NCBI GenBank assembly: GCA_937885735.1
Contig: CALABN010000300.1
Span: 1-29,486 of the forward strand
DNA length: 29,486 nt
Direction of reading: 5' to 3'
Origin: an uncultured Bacteroidota bacterium
GTDB lineage: Bacteria; Bacteroidota; Bacteroidia; Bacteroidales; SZUA-534
In this document: one piece after another, positions 17,001-24,765 of the stretch
Position numbering within the stretch: position 1 is the first letter of the stretch
Layout of the letters: each line of letters opens with the position of its first letter
Notes under the pieces: model-generated
What the model saw: only the letters and a program-made list of their open reading frames with translations
What the model was told of the DNA's origin: nothing
The model's database searches: none
Translations under genes and position numbers: made by a program

Positions 17001-17258
17001 AAATATGTTAAACATTTTCAAGATAGGCCAAACTATAATGTTTATAAAAACAAAACTGTTAGAGAATAAAAACAACAGCAAGATAAAGAACCGAACTTTT
17101 GAAGAAAGTGAAAATACAGACCCAATAATTGAAATTAAAAGAAAGCTAATAATGAAAAATTGTAAGAACGTGAATATTCCTTTTATTGATAAAACTTTGT
17201 AATGCTTATCAATAAACTTGTCTAATCGGGATAAGAATAGTTCAAATTTTTCATTCAT
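14004..17258 (-). CDS. DUF4175 family membrane protein with long coiled coil
   Basis: 1084 residues. Three predicted membrane segments lie near 26-48, 53-78 and 147-172. They are followed by a beta-rich part (about 175-480) and then by a very long Glu/Lys/Gln/Asn-rich coiled-coil region (about 490-1010). DUF4175 proteins are confined largely to Bacteroidota and have no settled function; the design suggests an envelope scaffold or a large periplasmic domain anchored at the N-terminus. The gene is strikingly AT-rich (about 25% G+C by hand count over 17041-17100). It overlaps envC upstream and the RsbW-like gene downstream by 8 nt each, so it is the middle of a coupled set. Confidence 0.85.
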   Translation of the reverse strand: MNEKFELFLSRLDKFIDKHYKVLSIKGIFTFLQFFIISFLLISIIGSVFSLSSKVRFFILLLFLFSNSFVFINIIVWPILKMFNIFSRISYETASRIIQENNEQLKDNLINILQLSKLDSTDLVCASIEQKIDSIKDFDFSETLKFNLKNHIFSFSIVFIIGTFLFMAIPNLYLVGAKNIFHYSQSNINLKTLDIYIDKSSLIVEEGEDLQIDAVVAGNYRLDELFISLRENRFLMQKQNDTLFTYLFKNVNNDFSFSIVTDEFNSETFNVKVLRIPVINNYKTEIYYPKYLNKSDTIVNNSNILIVPQGTILNHLFWGSHFDSLKILSLSDSSLLSFPNSDTVVYKKRILKNENFKVILSNKDLVKDFVEFKIVCVPDLYPELSVSRLEEQTNQNSISFNGLIKDDYGFTKLNLLVNQNSRTDTLLVPIYPNLTTQQIFYNYQNEVNSDISDNYISFCFELFDNDAVNGPKKVKSEIIEYVVKSISKQTEEKEKQYGDLFRQLELSKQLSAEIEFDIMELRRKSINSNLSEWEKNNLLQQITNKTNQLEEFLNNILQTQNQIENNAVDNQRIIEKQNLVSEMLDSLVDEELKKILQEISELANEQMKQVNNLSEDLKRDFGNFEKSIDKDLELLKKIKIEENMQQISDNLNLLSEKQQELSSSFDNDSLSSNLEFQKDFFNDIHKQFNDMVEQNKSLEKPMDIEDFNSSFDDIQSNFEKESQQLNNPDKEDFNNTARDNSEKLKDLASKMNNMLNSNSAESDAEDADDLRQVLDNLFEVSYNQEYIITNFERVNINNPAYQDRILAQSQLLDNYKIVKDSLYALSRRSVFLGSHISNTAFLIEDDMIKSCRELQDQESYKANRSQHDALKQTNDLILLLSESLKNVESNSSSSSGKSIKNKKQKPKKDGQSLSDMRNAQESIKNQMKNLLNQMKSGDSQKINQELAKSLIQNEIYQQMLQQMMMSSEIDGKTAKLLQEVKKLMEKNHSDLANKQLSVQTVMRQQSIVTKLLDAENAENERDKDERRESNVAKNIRPNTPKNLEEDITFGKNIDFLQKNNLRLNSFFKTKFEEYLNSVNTDDYE

Positions 17259-18459
17259 TCTTTGAGCTTGCTAACCATTCTTGTGGATTCAATTTTTGAT
17301 TTTCCTTCCAAATCTGGAACTGCAAAACAGACTTGTTTTCATCGTCCTTATCGGTAAATATCTTTCCAATGGATTGTTTGGTCTTTACTTTATCACCTTG
17401 TTTTACAAATACTTCTGCAAGATTAGAATATACAGAAAGATAATTTCCGTGGCGTATAATCACAGTTGTGTGAGCACCAGGAATAACGAAAACACGGGTT
17501 ACTGTGCCGTCGAAAATGGAACGGATATAAGAACCTTCAGTTGTGGAAATGTCGATACCGTCGTTACGGATAAAGACACCCTTAAGAACAGGATGAGGGT
17601 TTTCGCCAAAGTAGCCTGTTATGACACCACGTTCAGTTGGCCACGGCAATTTCTTCTTATTGCTTGAGAATGTATCGGCAAGCTTCTTTTCTTCGGGCGT
17701 AAGCTGGAAGACATTAAGAGCCTTTTTGTTGGCGTTTGCCTTTTTCAACTCCTCCTCTATTATCTTTTCAATCTTATTCTGCAATTGGTTGGCAAGTTGC
17801 ATCTGCTGTTCAAGCTTTTTCTTCAATTCAGATTTTTGCTTGTCAAGTTGCTGAATTATATTGTTTTGGTCTGTTTTTTCCTTCTTAAGTTCGTTTGTTT
17901 CACTCTGGTGGTCAGATAACAAAGATTTCTTGTCATTGCGAAGTTTTTCAAGTTCTTCAACCTGATACTCTATTTCAGATTTGGTTTCAACAATCTGCGC
18001 CACCTGCTTTGTTCTGTAATCGCTATACTGTTGAAGATATTTAACACGTTTAAACGCCGTATTTACGTTATCAGAAGCCAAAATGAACATTATACGGTCG
18101 TAATGGCTGCGGTTCTTGTAATAATAGGCTATGACTTTTGCATACTCGTTCTTGAGGTTTTCATAGTCCTCGTTCAACTTCTCAATCAATTCCTGTTTTT
18201 CATCAATGTTGGAATTAAGCAGGCTTATTTCAGAATTGATGTCGTTGATTATCTTTTCTCGGCTCTTTATCTTGCTGTTAATCAGAAGTAACTTATTATA
18301 AGATGCTGTCTTGTTCTTTTCAGTGTTCGATATAAGTTCATTAGTATAACTGATATCCTTTTCATTCTGTTTTTTACGCTTTTCAAGGTCTTGCCTTGTT
18401 TGTGAAAAAGCAGTAAGGGATAAAACTAACAAAACAGATAATACACTGTATCTTAACAT
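17251..18459 (-). CDS. EnvC-like murein hydrolase activator with a degenerate LytM domain
   Basis: 402 residues from the ATG at 18459, which begins one base after the DUF4292 stop codon (TAATATG) and opens on a signal peptide (MLRYSVLSVLLVLSLTAFSQ). A TTG at 18474 is less likely. A coiled coil spans about 22-245 and a LytM/peptidase M23 fold about 273-396. The zinc ligands of active LytM enzymes are replaced: NDGID where HxGID is expected, YSNL where YxHL is expected, and LQFQIW where LHFEI is expected. Like E. coli EnvC it should therefore not cut peptidoglycan itself but recruit or activate an N-acetylmuramoyl-L-alanine amidase at division. No amidase is encoded nearby. Confidence 0.88.
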   Translation of the reverse strand: MLRYSVLSVLLVLSLTAFSQTRQDLEKRKKQNEKDISYTNELISNTEKNKTASYNKLLLINSKIKSREKIINDINSEISLLNSNIDEKQELIEKLNEDYENLKNEYAKVIAYYYKNRSHYDRIMFILASDNVNTAFKRVKYLQQYSDYRTKQVAQIVETKSEIEYQVEELEKLRNDKKSLLSDHQSETNELKKEKTDQNNIIQQLDKQKSELKKKLEQQMQLANQLQNKIEKIIEEELKKANANKKALNVFQLTPEEKKLADTFSSNKKKLPWPTERGVITGYFGENPHPVLKGVFIRNDGIDISTTEGSYIRSIFDGTVTRVFVIPGAHTTVIIRHGNYLSVYSNLAEVFVKQGDKVKTKQSIGKIFTDKDDENKSVLQFQIWKENQKLNPQEWLASSKNE

Positions 18460-18460
18460 A

Positions 18461-19303
18461 TTATAACTTTTCAAATTTATAATTCTTCAAAGAAGGCGCA
18501 CTATAATTATTTTCAGATTTCTTAAGAATCTCAACACTTTCAATTAATAAAGTTTGCTCAAGTTTTTCGTTAACTATTTGCGATTTAAGACTCGTAGCGT
18601 TAATTTTTTCATATTTAACGTAAGTTGTAAAAGTCATCTGCTTTGGAAAAGCATAATCAAGTACAAAATTAGAATAATTAAACCTTAAAAAACTGCCGTC
18701 CATAGATTTAGATTCAGTTCGTTCAAGATTTCCATAATTGTCAAATTGAGAAGTTACAAACCTTGAATTATTTTCAACATCGTATTTATCGTTCACAATG
18801 AAACGCTGAAAATCTGGAACTAAACTACAATTATCAGAATTAAATGAAACTTGATTAGGACCTAAATAAGTGTTAGTCAAAAAAGAATAAATGGATTGAA
18901 AATTGATGTTCAAATATCGGCGTAAATCGCTGTAAGAACCTGAAAAATACGTTTCATCAATCTTATTTATAAAAATCAACGAATCAGTTTTTAAATGTAT
19001 CTGACCAACTTCAATTCCAAATGTTGAAGAAATAAGATTTATATAAATGCAAGTATCAGAATATGTTAGAATCTTGCCAGTTAACTTTTGTTCCTTACCG
19101 TTATCATTAAACGTTGTCTTAAACTTGATTTTAAGATTATGAGAAGTGAGTGTGTTCTGCCGTTTCTGAATATGAGATTGAAGAGTAGAAAAATCTGTTA
19201 TTTGACGGTTTTCAGTGAAATGTCTGGAACACGAACATAACGAAAACGCAAAAAGCAGAATGGCCGACTTATTCAATATATTTTTGAGACTTGATTTTTT
19301 CAT
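18461..19303 (-). CDS. DUF4292 lipoprotein
   Basis: 280 residues from the ATG at 19303; a TTG at 19327 would add eight residues ahead of the charged start of the signal peptide. The N-terminus MKKSSLKNILNKSAILLFAFSLCSC is a lipoprotein signal with lipobox SLCSC. The rest is beta-rich and fits the DUF4292 family, for example TLTSHNLKIKFKTTFNDNGKEQ and GSYSDLRRYLNINFQ. The family is found in Bacteroidota, commonly beside dut, a TPR protein and an EnvC homologue as here. I believe its fold is related to LolA/LolB-type lipoprotein carriers, but could not check. The gene lies inside the coupled operon, overlapping the TPR gene end by 35 nt. Confidence 0.8.
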   Translation of the reverse strand: MKKSSLKNILNKSAILLFAFSLCSCSRHFTENRQITDFSTLQSHIQKRQNTLTSHNLKIKFKTTFNDNGKEQKLTGKILTYSDTCIYINLISSTFGIEVGQIHLKTDSLIFINKIDETYFSGSYSDLRRYLNINFQSIYSFLTNTYLGPNQVSFNSDNCSLVPDFQRFIVNDKYDVENNSRFVTSQFDNYGNLERTESKSMDGSFLRFNYSNFVLDYAFPKQMTFTTYVKYEKINATSLKSQIVNEKLEQTLLIESVEILKKSENNYSAPSLKNYKFEKL

Positions 19304-20984
19304 CGAGTTTGTCGCTACCGTTACCAATCAATTTAGCTCTGTTCCATTGTTCCAAAGCACCAGCGGAATCATTGTTGAAATAAAGAATATCACCATAATG
19401 CTCAATTATGACGTCGCTATGCGTGATATCGTTTTCAACAGCCGTCCTTATATATTTCAATGCCTCTGAATATTGCTTCATCTCAAACAAAATCCAGGCG
19501 TAAGTATCAAGGTATGTAGGATTCTCTGGTTCCTTATTGATTGTCTGGAATGACATTGATTTAGCCTTTTCAAGGTTAATCTTATCAAGAGAAAGGTAGT
19601 AACTGTAATTATTCAGAATCATCAAATTATCGGGTTCCTTCTCAAGTAATAATTCAAAATAATGATAGGCTGTTTCCTTATTGTCAAGACGATAACAAAC
19701 CTCACCCAATAGATTCAGAAAATCGGACTGCATTGGGTCATTGTCAAGCAATATTTCGTAACCGGTGCTTAACGATTCAAAAGCCTGCTCGTATTTTGAC
19801 AATTGGAAAGAACTGATTCCGTTGAATAAATAAAGAGACGGCAAATTTGTAAAATACTGAAGTGCTTCGGTACTGTGCTTATACAATGACAACCAATCGC
19901 CTAACTGATGTTCAATTAACAACAACTGATTCCAAATCTGATATTTATCCTTACGCGTTTCAACAACCTTATTCAAAGCCAAACGGGCAACTTCAATATT
20001 TCCATTGTAAATCATCAAATCGGCATAAAGCGTATTGACGTCAGGGTCGTCAGGATAATTTTTAACAAGTAGTTCTGACAATTCCACAATTTTTTCAAAA
20101 CTGAATTTCAAAAGTTCCTGATTGCGCAACATATTGTAAATGATGTCAACCTTGAAAGCACAGGTAACATCTTTTGAAACAAATCCTATCTTAAGTTCTG
20201 AAAAGAATTTTTCGTTTTCCTTCAACAATTGATAGCAACCAGCCAACCCAATATGAGAATAACCGTCGTTTGGAACATAATTTAAAACACTGTTGTAGGC
20301 ATCAATCGATTTTTGAATTTGACCAGTTTCAGAATAAAAACCTGCAACCAAACGCCTGTAAACATATTCGTTTGGATAAGTTTTCACCAATTTAAGAAGT
20401 TCATTTTCAGCCTTTTTCTTATCCTTAAGCAAAAGATAAATATCTTTTTTCATAAGAATAACAGACTCATCAATACCAAACTTATCCTCTATAGAATCGT
20501 AAATTTGAATAGCCTTCTTATACTTTTTGTTTTTTACATAAATATCTGACAAACAAGCATAAAAGTCAAACTCATTAGGATAGATTGATATCAATTTGTT
20601 GAAAATTGCAATTGCCTTGTCGTAATGATTTGAATAAGTGTAAATGTTTCCGGCCAAATAAAGGTACCATTCGTTGGAATCGTTGAAGGCAAGGCATTTA
20701 TCGATATAAAGTTCTGCTTGATTAAAATCCTTGCGCTGAAAACTGATAGAGGCAAGGCGATAAAGTATAAATGGATTATCAGGCTTTATATCAAGACATT
20801 GAAGATAATGCTGTTCGGACTTTGAGAAATCATCGTTTATGAAAGTTCTGTCGGCTTCGAACAAATTATAAATGTACTTTGCATTGTCATCAACAAAACT
20901 ACTGTCAATTACTTGACTATTAGCATTGAAGACAATAAGCAAAGCGAAAGTCGCTAAAGATATCTTTAAAGAAAAATTAAGCAT
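19269..20984 (-). CDS. Secreted tetratricopeptide-repeat protein
   Basis: 571 residues with a signal peptide (about 1-23, ending FNANSQ). About ten TPR units follow, for example DNPFILYRLASISFQRKDFN, HYDKAIAIFNKLISIYPNE and KYEQAFESLSTGYEILLDND; the repeat spacing is near 34 residues. Such proteins serve as protein-protein scaffolds, presumably in the periplasm or at the outer membrane. Its start codon overlaps the dut stop by one base (TAATG). The conserved position between dut and the DUF4292 lipoprotein suggests work with the latter, but no specific function can be assigned. Confidence 0.85.
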   Translation of the reverse strand: MLNFSLKISLATFALLIVFNANSQVIDSSFVDDNAKYIYNLFEADRTFINDDFSKSEQHYLQCLDIKPDNPFILYRLASISFQRKDFNQAELYIDKCLAFNDSNEWYLYLAGNIYTYSNHYDKAIAIFNKLISIYPNEFDFYACLSDIYVKNKKYKKAIQIYDSIEDKFGIDESVILMKKDIYLLLKDKKKAENELLKLVKTYPNEYVYRRLVAGFYSETGQIQKSIDAYNSVLNYVPNDGYSHIGLAGCYQLLKENEKFFSELKIGFVSKDVTCAFKVDIIYNMLRNQELLKFSFEKIVELSELLVKNYPDDPDVNTLYADLMIYNGNIEVARLALNKVVETRKDKYQIWNQLLLIEHQLGDWLSLYKHSTEALQYFTNLPSLYLFNGISSFQLSKYEQAFESLSTGYEILLDNDPMQSDFLNLLGEVCYRLDNKETAYHYFELLLEKEPDNLMILNNYSYYLSLDKINLEKAKSMSFQTINKEPENPTYLDTYAWILFEMKQYSEALKYIRTAVENDITHSDVIIEHYGDILYFNNDSAGALEQWNRAKLIGNGSDKLDEKIKSQKYIE

Positions 20985-21415
20985 TATTTACCTGTATGAC
21001 CAAAACCACCAGAACCACGTTCCGTCTCACTAATTTCAGTGACTTCAATAAAATCGGCCTTTTCGTGCCGTGCTATAACCATTTGGCAAATTCTTTCGCC
21101 AGATTTTATAGTGAAATCTTCTGTTCCTAAATTGACAAGAATAACCTTTATCTCGCCACGATAATCGGCATCGATGGTGCCAGGCGTGTTAAGCACTGTT
21201 ATTCCGTTTTTGATAGCCAAACCACTGCGAGGGCGAATCTGTGCCTCAAAACCGTCGGGCAATTCAATGAACAAACCAGTAGGAATGAGTTTACGTTCCA
21301 TAGGCTTTAGAACAATGTCAGACTCGATGAAGGCACGTAAATCCATACCTGCAGAACTCGATGTTTCGTAGGCAGGCAACTGATTGTTTGACTTGTTTAT
21401 GATTTTTACTTGCAT
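20984..21415 (-). CDS. dut: dUTP diphosphatase
   Basis: 143-residue trimeric dUTPase that hydrolyses dUTP to dUMP and pyrophosphate, keeping uracil out of DNA and supplying thymidylate synthesis. All five family motifs are present: AGMDLRA (22-28), PRSGLA (62-67), [11 protein letters not shown] (79-89, with the catalytic Asp), GERICQMV (106-113) and the C-terminal P-loop-like [10 protein letters not shown] (133-142). The ATG at 21415 overlaps the flippase end by 10 nt. Confidence 0.97.
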   Translation of the reverse strand: MQVKIINKSNNQLPAYETSSSAGMDLRAFIESDIVLKPMERKLIPTGLFIELPDGFEAQIRPRSGLAIKNGITVLNTPGTIDADYRGEIKVILVNLGTEDFTIKSGERICQMVIARHEKADFIEVTEISETERGSGGFGHTGK

Positions 21416-22866
21416 AGCAGTTCCTTAATATTTTTGCGTTCAAAGTAATACAAAATGCCGATATAAATAAGCAAGAACAATGTACTAACTGAAAGTGAAA
21501 GTATCAAATTGTCTATTGAGAAGAAATTTCTAACAATAAGCACCAAAACGGCAAGCAAAATATATGCCGACAATTTGCCAACATTGTAATTTACAGGATA
21601 AACCTTGTGTCCCCACAAATAGCATATCAGAACCATTACAAAGTAGCAGGCAATGGTGGCAATGGCACAACCCCAATAACCCATTATAGGAATAAGTTCA
21701 ATATTCAAAACCAAAGTTATTATGGCTCCAATAATGGAAATTACAGCGCCACAAACTGTCTTATTGCAAATCTTATACCAGATAGAGATATTATAATAGA
21801 TACCTAAAAACATATTGGCCAGCAAGATGACAGGAACAATGTCGAGACCGGAACGGAACTCTTCGCCAATGAAATACTGGAAAATATCAATGTACATTGT
21901 CACTGACAAGAAGATGATGAGGCAGAACATTACAAAGTAATTCAACACAACGCGGTACGATTCCTTTGCGTCGGAAGTAGCCGATTTTTTGAAGAAAAAT
22001 GGTTCAGCGGCGTAGTTGAACATTTGTATGAAAATAGTCATCAAAACCGCTATCTTGTAGTTTCCAGAATAGATACCCACCTGCTCAAGCGCATTGATTC
22101 CATCGCACGAAACGAATTTCAGGAAAATCTTGTCGAAAACCTCGTTTATCATTCCTGCACCGCCAATAAGAATGAACGGCCAGGTATATTTCAGCATCTC
22201 TTTATAGAAACTGAATGAAATGGCAGGCCTGAAACACTTGAATTCAGGCAACAAAAGAAGGAACGACACAAAAGAGGCTAAAAGATTGCTGTAGAATGCA
22301 TAACCAACATTAACGTCAGGATTGTAAAGCGAGGCAAAGAAGGCATTGTCACTTTCACGGCAAACAACATAAAAGAAAATGTTGAGAGAAATGCTTATTG
22401 AAACATTGACAAGTTTGATGATAGAAAACTTCAACGCCTTGTTTTGGTTTCGCAATCTTGCAAAAGGAATAGCAGTCAGAACATCAAAAAATATTATGAA
22501 AGCGAAACACACAATGTAATTGACATTGTTTTGATAATCAATCCAACCAGCAATGTCGTTTTTAAACAACAAAGCAAACACCAAGAAAACCGAAGCAAAG
22601 GACATTGTGCTGAAAAGCGCGTGATTGTAAGTCTTTTGCTCATCGTGCTTTACACTGAAACGGAAATAAGTAGTCTCCATTCCGTGAATGAGCAAAACCA
22701 ACAAGAACGACGAGAACGCGTAAAGAACTGAAAATGTTCCATAAATTTCAGTTGTAAACACGCGAGTGAAAAAAGGCGTGAGCAGAAGATAATTCAAAAC
22801 ACGCGGAACAATGGTTCCAAGACCGTAAATGACAGTCTGCCCAGCAAGACCTTTAAAGAATTTCAT
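21406..22866 (-). CDS. Wzx/RfbX-type polysaccharide flippase (MOP superfamily)
   Basis: 486 residues with about 12-14 membrane helices. The N-terminus [20 protein letters not shown] and the segment [19 protein letters not shown] are typical of lipid-linked oligosaccharide flippases. These export undecaprenyl-linked sugar units for O-antigen, capsule or exopolysaccharide across the inner membrane. No glycosyltransferase genes adjoin it, so its substrate is unclear; from memory a single flippase gene beside dut is a recurrent arrangement in Bacteroidota. It starts on the nadA stop codon (TAATG, one base shared). Confidence 0.88.
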   Translation of the reverse strand: MKFFKGLAGQTVIYGLGTIVPRVLNYLLLTPFFTRVFTTEIYGTFSVLYAFSSFLLVLLIHGMETTYFRFSVKHDEQKTYNHALFSTMSFASVFLVFALLFKNDIAGWIDYQNNVNYIVCFAFIIFFDVLTAIPFARLRNQNKALKFSIIKLVNVSISISLNIFFYVVCRESDNAFFASLYNPDVNVGYAFYSNLLASFVSFLLLLPEFKCFRPAISFSFYKEMLKYTWPFILIGGAGMINEVFDKIFLKFVSCDGINALEQVGIYSGNYKIAVLMTIFIQMFNYAAEPFFFKKSATSDAKESYRVVLNYFVMFCLIIFLSVTMYIDIFQYFIGEEFRSGLDIVPVILLANMFLGIYYNISIWYKICNKTVCGAVISIIGAIITLVLNIELIPIMGYWGCAIATIACYFVMVLICYLWGHKVYPVNYNVGKLSAYILLAVLVLIVRNFFSIDNLILSLSVSTLFLLIYIGILYYFERKNIKELLCK

Positions 22867-23822
22867 TACAAACCAAGTTTATTTGATATTTCAAGCATTC
22901 TCTTAACAGGCTTCAACGCCTTTTCCTGAATAGCGTCATCAACGAAAACTTCAGGTGAATTGTTCTTCAAGCAACTGTAAATATTTTCCAAAGTAATCAT
23001 TTTCATATAATTACAATCGTTGCAAGTAAGTGAAGCATCATCGGGTGGTGCAGGTATGAATTTCTTTTCAGGATTGTTTTTATTCATTTGGTGCAAGATG
23101 CCAGTTTCAGTTGCAACTATGAAACACTTCGCATCAGACTTGCCGACAAAACGCAAAATGTCGGCTGTACTGCCAATGAAATCGGCAACTGAAAGCACTT
23201 CAGCCTGACATTCAGGATGTGCAACAACCAATGCGCCATTCTGCGACTTGAGTTCGGCAATGCGCTTTGCTGAAAAACGGCGGTGAACGTGGCACGAACC
23301 ATTCCAAAGAAGCATATTACGGCCAGTTGTCTTATTCACAAAAGTGCCCAAATTATGGTCTGGACCAAAGATTATCTTTTCATCTTTAGGCAGACTGTTC
23401 ACAATGGAAACAGCATTCGACGATGTACAAATAATGTCGCTCAAAGCCTTAATCTCATTTGTGGTGTTCACATACGAAATGACAGTATGGCCAGGATTTT
23501 CGGCAATGAATTTTCTAAAATCGTCGGCATTGCAACTGTCGGCCAGCGAACAACCAGCATCGAGGCAAGGAATGAGCACCTTTTTGTCAGGATTCAGAAG
23601 TTTGACTGTTTCGGCCATAAAATGAACACCAGCCATAAGAATCACATCTGCAGAAGTCTTGACAGCCTTTTGTGCCAATGCCAGACTATCGCCAACGAAA
23701 TCGGAAATATCTTGAATTTCAGGACGTTGGTAAAAATGACCTAAAATAATAGCGTTTTTTTCCTTCTTAAGCCTGTTGATTTCGGCAACAAGTTCAGAAG
23801 AAGACAAATGCAAATTTTCCAT
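22866..23822 (-). CDS. nadA: Quinolinate synthase NadA
   Basis: 318 residues. NadA condenses iminoaspartate with dihydroxyacetone phosphate to quinolinate in de novo NAD synthesis, using a [4Fe-4S] cluster. Signatures include ILGHFYQRPEIQD (26-38), DFVGDSLALA (41-50) and GVHFMAETVKLLNPDK (65-80). The three cluster cysteines are probably C91 (DAGC), C177 (NGSCHVH) and C270 (CNDCNYMK). The partners nadB and nadC are not in the window. It is the first gene of the long minus-strand unit, with a perfect -7 box 26 nt before its ATG. Confidence 0.96.
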   Translation of the reverse strand: MENLHLSSSELVAEINRLKKEKNAIILGHFYQRPEIQDISDFVGDSLALAQKAVKTSADVILMAGVHFMAETVKLLNPDKKVLIPCLDAGCSLADSCNADDFRKFIAENPGHTVISYVNTTNEIKALSDIICTSSNAVSIVNSLPKDEKIIFGPDHNLGTFVNKTTGRNMLLWNGSCHVHRRFSAKRIAELKSQNGALVVAHPECQAEVLSVADFIGSTADILRFVGKSDAKCFIVATETGILHQMNKNNPEKKFIPAPPDDASLTCNDCNYMKMITLENIYSCLKNNSPEVFVDDAIQEKALKPVKRMLEISNKLGL

Positions 23823-23847
23823 AAAAAAATGAATTGCGTTTATTCGA

Positions 23848-23855
23848 CAAATGTA
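23848..23855 (-). promoter_or_regulatory. Bacteroidota -7 box for the nadA-mnmG operon
   Basis: The minus strand reads TACATTTG, a full TAnnTTTG match. The region where a -33 element would sit falls inside the left inverted repeat of the element at 23869-24070; no TTTG is found there. Confidence 0.6.
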
Positions 23856-23868
23856 CGAAAAGGCATAT

Positions 23869-24070
23869 AGGTGTGTTCTATAAATTCCCCGATTTAAAAA
23901 TTTTTTCAGATATGAACTAACATTTAATCTTTTGCGTGCTTTTGAATTTTTGTCGTCATCTTGCTGACTTTCATTCAGTCACAGTGCCCGCACTGCTCCT
24001 TCGTTCAAATCATCAGTCTGCCTGACAAAATCTTCAAAATCACCACAAAGCAATTTATAGAACACACCTT
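23869..24070. mobile_element. 202-bp MITE-like element with perfect 18-bp terminal inverted repeats (copy B)
   Basis: The left end AGGTGTGTTCTATAAATT (23869-23886) is repeated exactly on the other strand at the right end (24070-24052 reads AAGGTGTGTTCTATAAATT). The interior carries CAGTGCCCGCACTG (23982-23995), itself a 6-bp hairpin, at nearly the same distance from the left end (113 nt) as in the copy at the window end (about 103 nt). It encodes no protein of note. It lies between nadA and the DUF47 gene, separating their divergent promoters. No clear target duplication was seen. Confidence 0.8.
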
Positions 24071-24111
24071 AATTTATTTGTTGTACCTTGTACTCACTAA
24101 ACTTTGGAGCC

Positions 24112-24762
24112 ATGGAACGGATTTTGAAGACTGCCAGTTCAGTGATAAGGCAGATAGACAGTTTTGTAGATGAGATAGAGAACGGTATGTTGCTTTTCCG
24201 CGAGTCGGTCAACAATTATGTCGACGGCAAGATTCCCGATTTTGAGAAGCGTCTTCAGCTTGTCGAGGACAAGGAATCGGCAGCCGACACCCTGCAGCGC
24301 AGCATCGAGAACGATTTTCTAGTTCACTCGCTGTTGCCCCAACTTGCAAGCGACGTGCTTCACCTTCTCGACAAGACCGACGACATACTCGACAAGGCAA
24401 AATACGTGCTTCAGCAGTTCAGCGTGGAGCTTCCGCAAATGCCCGACACCATAAAAGCCGACTTCAAGAGCCTCAACAGTGTGTCAAACGAGGCATCGTC
24501 AGAGGCCATTGCGGCTGTGCGTGTTTTCTTCACCCAGCCCGAACTGGCGAAGGAACATATCAACAAGATTTATTTTTACGAGCGCGAGAGCGACCGCGCC
24601 GCCAACGACCTGCGCCGCATAATTTTCCAGTCAACGCCTGACATCGACCTGGCTCATAAAGAGCAATTGCGCTACTTTACACGCCACGTGGAGCAGATAA
24701 GCGATGCGGCCGAAGATGTTGCCGACATTCTTTCCTTATTGATATTAAAAGTGATGCTTTAG
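24112..24762 (+). CDS. DUF47 (PhoU-like) phosphate transport accessory protein
   Basis: 216 residues from the ATG at 24112; an in-frame TTG at 24088 would add eight residues without homology. It is an all-alpha PhoU-like protein of the DUF47 / TIGR00153 family, with EDKESAADTLQRSIENDFLV and YERESDRAANDLRRIIF as the repeated E(x)3D metal-binding helices. Members act with PiT transporters as regulators of uptake. The downstream pit gene begins 3 nt after its stop, supporting this. A TIR of element B ends 42 nt upstream of the start codon. Confidence 0.92.
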   Translation: MERILKTASSVIRQIDSFVDEIENGMLLFRESVNNYVDGKIPDFEKRLQLVEDKESAADTLQRSIENDFLVHSLLPQLASDVLHLLDKTDDILDKAKYVLQQFSVELPQMPDTIKADFKSLNSVSNEASSEAIAAVRVFFTQPELAKEHINKIYFYERESDRAANDLRRIIFQSTPDIDLAHKEQLRYFTRHVEQISDAAEDVADILSLLILKVML

Positions 24763-24765
24763 CCT

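Noticed and set aside
23961..24173. 70-codon plus-strand ORF through element B into the DUF47 gene
   Set aside because: It crosses the element's right inverted repeat and ends out of frame in DUF47; it shows no resemblance to a transposase.
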